Assembly: GCF_041146395.1 (NCBI RefSeq)
Contig: NC_090986.1
Span: forward strand, 43,312,001 to 43,376,000
Length of the DNA: 64,000 nt
Reading direction: 5' to 3'
Origin: Eulemur rufifrons
Lineage: Eukaryota; Chordata; Mammalia; Primates; Lemuridae
Position numbers and translations under genes: made by a program
The notes under the pieces: model-generated
What the model was told of the DNA's origin: nothing
Seen by the model: only the letters and a program-made list of their open reading frames with translations
Databases searched by the model: none
Part shown: positions 60,311 through 64,000 of the stretch, piece by piece
How positions within the stretch are numbered: position 1 is the first letter of the stretch
Layout of the letters: each line of letters begins with the position of its first letter

Positions 60311-60797
60311 AGGGAAAAGCCGATGGTATAGAAAATCCATGGTTTTCTTCTCATATGTTCCTTATTTCGGTGACTAACCTCACCACTCATTCTGTCCTAA
60401 AGGAACCTGTGCATCTCAAACTACACGTATGTGGCTGGAAGAGAAGAAATGCCAGGCAGAGGAACAGAGCTCCAGAAACAGTTCTCTCCCTTACTTCTCT
60501 CTTGGGCTTACTGTTTGCAGAATATGCATTTAAAGTGCTAAAGTTGTTTTAGGGGCAAATTTCAAGCAAAGCCTCTGTCACCACCCTTTTAGATACCTCA
60601 ATGATGTCTAAATGAAAATAAAGGTTCAAATTAAATTCAGAAAACTTTAAAGTACTTTTTAATGGTGAAACTGTAGCCTTAAGGGTGGCTTTATTTCTTA
60701 CTTTGTTTCATGTGTTAAATATTAACTTGAATTGTGTAAAAATTAGGAGCTTTAACAGGTAGTATTTATACTTACCAATTAAAAATGTGCCTATGCA
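60311..60797. other. No gene seen
   Basis: Single-copy-looking DNA. A 93-codon plus frame (60271-60552) partly covers the L2 edge and has no motif. Confidence 0.35.
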
Positions 60798-61093
60798 GGC
60801 TGAGTGTGGCAGCTCATGCCTGTAATCCCAGCTCTTTGGGAGGTTGAGGCTGGAGGATCACTTGAAGCCAGTTTGAGACCAGTCTGGGCAATATATCAAG
60901 ACCCCATCTCTACAAAAAATTTAAAAATTAACCAAGTGTGGTGGCACATGCCTATAGACCCAGCTACTAAGGAGGCTGAGGCAGGAGGATCACTTGAACC
61001 CAGGAGTTTGAGCTGTAGTGAGCTGTGATGGCACCACTGCACTCTAGCCTGGGCAACAGAGTGAGACCCTGTCTCCAAAAAAACAAAAAAAAT
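60798..61093 (+). mobile_element. AluJ-like element
   Basis: It starts ggctgagtgtggcagctcatg, with two arms and a short linker ('tctctacaaaaaatttaaaaattaacc'), ending 'gtgagaccctgtctcc' with an interrupted A tail. It is diverged, so an early Alu. Frames on both strands are artefacts. Confidence 0.9.
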
Positions 61094-61109
61094 CAAAAAC
61101 CAAAAAAGT

Positions 61110-62220
61110 GTCTATAGTAATAAATATCTCAAACATCCTCAAAATGACAAATATATGTCCATGGCATAGACTTTAGAACATAAAGAAATATCCCAATATA
61201 ATAAGCTTGTCATAATTATAGGAGTACTCTACTTTTAAACAAATCAAATGTCCAAAATTTGTTTAATTTTAAAATAAAAAATTTGAGGCATCATAATATA
61301 TGGATTCATCATATTTCCATTTTTAAAAAATAGCATGTGTGGGGGAACTCAAAATGTGATTTGCTAAACTTTGATTTAGTATTCTCTAACGTAAAAATGA
61401 TGTGAGGCAATCACAGTAAACTGTTAAAACTGCCAAGCTCTATTGTGTTAAAATATGATTTAAAATGTTTAGGAAAATTTTTAATGTTGTGTAAGAAGTG
61501 GAAGGCAAGTTGCAAAATGCTGAAAGAGGTTAGCCGAAAGACTCCAAATAAAATAAAGCGTGCAGCACAGATACCCTGCGAATATTCTGAATCCTGCATG
61601 TATGTTAGTTTCTCACTTACCCTCCTGACATGTTCCTATGTGCAAATATGTGAGGCAGGGGAGTGGCTAATGCCTCAGCCTTGTTGCCAAGGTAACCGGG
61701 AGTCTTAGACTAAGACCAACTAGAATAGTTGGGGCGTCTCCTTAATTTTTCCTCAAGTATAGCTTTGCAATAAGAGTAATAGGACACAGGGATTTGAAGC
61801 CCATGAAAATAAAGTTTCCTCCTCTTGCAAAAAGAGACACGGAGAGACAGAGTTAAAAATATCCTCACTCAGATAATATTGGGTGAGTTAAGGAAACAAT
61901 TAATGCCTTCTTTATAATAAGCTCTGTGCTCCTCATTAAAAGTGCTTAACGATCAAAGTGAAAACACAATGCATTCTCTGAGCAAGAACAACCCGACAAA
62001 TTTCTGCTTTAGGAAAAAATTCAAGGTAATTGAAGAATGTTTTCTATTTAGCCAAAGTAAGGAAGATGACATTGAGTTGTCATTGAAAATAGTATAGTAC
62101 AATGACAAAACTATCAATCGATACCAAAGTTGGTATGTGTCTTATTGGTTTTATGAACAGTCTCACGTCATTAGGCATGCATATACATATAAAACAATTT
62201 CCCTCTACTTTATCGGATGC
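61110..62220. other. No gene seen
   Basis: AT-rich DNA. The 87-codon plus frame at 61445-61708 has a Lys-rich first half and no known motif. Confidence 0.35.
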
Positions 62221-62650
62221 TATATTAGTTTCCTAGGGCTACTGTACAAAGTACCACAAAATGGGTGGCTTAAAACAGCAGAAATTTATTTTCTTACAGT
62301 TTAGGAGGCTAGAAGTTCAAAATCAAAGTGTCTGCAGGCTATGCTCCTTCTAAGGCTCTGGATAGAAACCTTCCTTGCCTCTTCCCTGAGGCCATGAATC
62401 CTCAGCATTCCTTGGCTTGCAGCTGAATCACTCCAGCTGAATCTTTGCCCCTTTCTTCACACGGCATTCTCCCTGCGTGTCTCTAGGTCTAATTTTCCCT
62501 CTTCTTACAAGGAGCCCCGTCATGCTGGATTAGGGCCCACCTTCATTCAGTGTGACCTCATTTTAACTTGATTGCATCTGCAAAGACCTTATGTTCAAAT
62601 AAGGCCACATTCATAGGTATTGGCAGTCGAGATTCCACATAACAAGTAGC
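62221..62650 (-). mobile_element. MaLR (MLT1/MST-like) LTR, inverted
   Basis: 'tattagtttcctagggctactgtac', 'ggtggcttaaaacagcagaaatttattttcttac', 'tgcctcttccctgaggcc', 'cttcacacggcattctcc' and 'aaggccacattcataggtattgg' show an inverted MaLR LTR, relative of that at 51286. Confidence 0.82.
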
Positions 62651-63150
62651 AGTTCCCTTAATGATATCTCTGTCTGATTCCACAGTTTTTCAGGCCCTCG
62701 TATTTATCAGTATGGTTTCCTTTAGGTCTGCAAGATTCGGTCCAGTTGATGGAATCATATGTAAGCTTGCTTCTCTCAGAGTCTGTGCTGCAGCCTTCAC
62801 AGTCTGTGGGTGAGGAGCTTTTCCTCACACCCTCTCCTTTTCTCCAGAGCTTACCCCACCTGGTGCTGGGTTAAAATGGTGGGAAAGGAAAACTCGCATC
62901 ACTTCCTCACGTGACTGCCCACGATCAGACTGCGATGGTCTCTGTGAACGGGCAAGCCTATGAATGCGCTTTTCCACAAATGCATGTAAGGTGGCCATTC
63001 CCCCAGGCAGTGGTATCTTTTTTGAGATTCTGTTACATATTCTGGGTGACCCTGGGTTGGGGGGAGCACCCATAGTCCTCTAGTTGGCATGTCTCCTTCC
63101 TCGGTGTTGACACGGTCCCCAGCAAACCTGAAGTCCCGTTCTCACCAATC
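62651..63150. other. No gene seen
   Basis: Less AT-rich single-copy-looking DNA. Minus frames of 63-109 codons (62825-63362) show no domain. I cannot exclude an exon of a gene outside the window, but nothing supports one. Confidence 0.3.
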
Positions 63151-63715
63151 AAGGCAAGACCCATTTTACATACTTCTCGGAAAAAGAACTTGAAATGGAT
63201 AAACCTTGTCCCCTGTGGCAGACAAGGTGAGTTGGCTACGTGATACCTAGTTCTCACTTCTTCCATGATAACAGGACCCCAGTTTTTGTGTGATGGATTA
63301 TAACCATGTGGCCAGCCACTTTTCTCCCTACCCTCTCCTGCAGCTCGCGGTGGCCATTTCACATAGTTTTGGCCAGTGAGAAAAAAGCAGACAGAGGTTC
63401 AGAGATAGCTTTTGATTTCCTGATAAAAGGAAGTGCTGCTGGCCAGTGCCGCCGTCTCCCGTTTTCCTACCTCAGGAGCAGTCATGGCACCTGAGATGCA
63501 GCAGCCAGTCTGTGTCCGTGCGGTGCAGCGTTGAGGAAAAGACCAAAAGCGTCACAGAAGTGCCAGTCCTGATTTCATCTATCTGTTGAATCAAAGCCAG
63601 TAGCAGCTTACCTCCAGAAGTCTTATTTACCATGTGAGAAAACCTCACTTCTATTTGTTTAGTCCACTTTTAGTCGGGTTCTCTGTTACTTGAAGCGAAA
63701 GCATTCCTAACTGGA
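63150..63715. repeat. Diverged ancient repeat, possibly LTR
   Basis: 'tataaccatgtggccagcc', 'ggccatttcacatagttttggccagtgag' and the end 'gttacttgaagcgaaagcattcctaactgg' resemble a common old mammalian repeat with a 'gttacagcaaccaaaagcatcctaac'-type end. Family and edges are uncertain. Confidence 0.35.
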
Positions 63716-64000
63716 TTCTACCATGCCTTGTCTAGTGGGTAGATTCCCCACTGGCATGGCTCTGCCAGCCAGATCAGGAAGAGTTGTGGCTGAGAACATA
63801 TAGAGCAAGGAAAGAAATTATCAGTCTCCCTTCTTGCAAGTTGAAAAACTGTCACATATTGTAAACCAAGCCCCCTTCTGGGCCTTGAATTTAATGTTTA
63901 TATCCATAGACTTGGTTGGTCCAACTCTAAAAACCAGCCTTCAGTGACCTGCTACCATATTTCCCTGAGAACTTTTATGACTGTTTTGCTATGTTGCAGC
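63716..64000. other. No gene seen
   Basis: Single-copy-looking sequence to the window edge. Confidence 0.35.

Noticed and set aside
63033..63362. 109-codon minus-strand frame in less AT-rich DNA
   Set aside because: No domain; overlaps a stretch that resembles a diverged repeat.

Overview
The window is nuclear DNA of a mammal, almost certainly a strepsirrhine primate and most likely a lemur. Five Alu copies (at about 550, 14181, 16799, 37624 and, inverted, 40944) carry the linker peculiar to strepsirrhine Alus: a stretch reading 'agaaagaaat..gacagctaaaaatatata' before the second arm, an opening 'cctagcactctggg', and 'gctgacgccacggcactcactctagcc' near the end. Four older Alu dimers of the J type, several MIR and L2 copies, hAT and Tigger relics, MaLR and ERVL LTRs and a short young L1 tail with a strepsirrhine-looking 3' end fit the same reading. 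No bacterial, plasmid or phage feature is present. All repeat names come from memory of consensus sequences; no database was searched.

I see no multi-exon host gene that I can support. The window reads as intergenic or intronic DNA in which the structure is made of transposable-element layers. The one strong protein-coding feature is a full-length, intronless retrocopy of MAPRE1 (microtubule end-binding protein EB1) at 45253-47841. It has a CpG-rich 5' leader, an undamaged 268-codon reading frame (45333-46139), a 1.7 kb 3' UTR, an AATAAA signal, a 27-base A tail and a 14-base target-site duplication. The frame stays open upstream through the leader into host DNA, so an ATG in the flank could add 41 residues.

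Layout: 1-5000 holds a lemur Alu, a hAT-type relic, a possible LTR and L2 pieces. 5000-9900 holds an L2 3' end, an old L1 3' end, an ERVL relic ending in an MLT2-like LTR and interrupted by a U6 snRNA retrocopy, then a decayed L1 ORF2 piece. 10-18 kb holds MIRs, a candidate conserved noncoding block (about 12.9-13.3 kb), an L1 3' end split by an Alu, and another Alu. 18-33 kb is repeat-poor, with hAT, MIR and L2 relics and a 215-base L1 tail. 33.6-34.2 kb is an antisense L1 end with a 60-base tandem duplication. 36-44 kb is the densest repeat block: L2, five Alus, two solo LTRs with 4-base target duplications (one inside an Alu), MIR, an MLT2-like LTR and MER2. 45-48 kb is the MAPRE1 retrocopy. 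49.5-54 kb holds an L1 tail, an ERVL-type LTR, an L2 split by a MaLR LTR, a MIR and a second MER2. 55-64 kb holds MIR and L2 relics, an Alu, a MaLR LTR and single-copy DNA with two possible regulatory blocks.

Nothing here forms a pathway or operon. The items with possible biological consequence are the intact EB1 retrocopy and a few candidate noncoding regulatory blocks. I found no evidence of a new multi-gene system.
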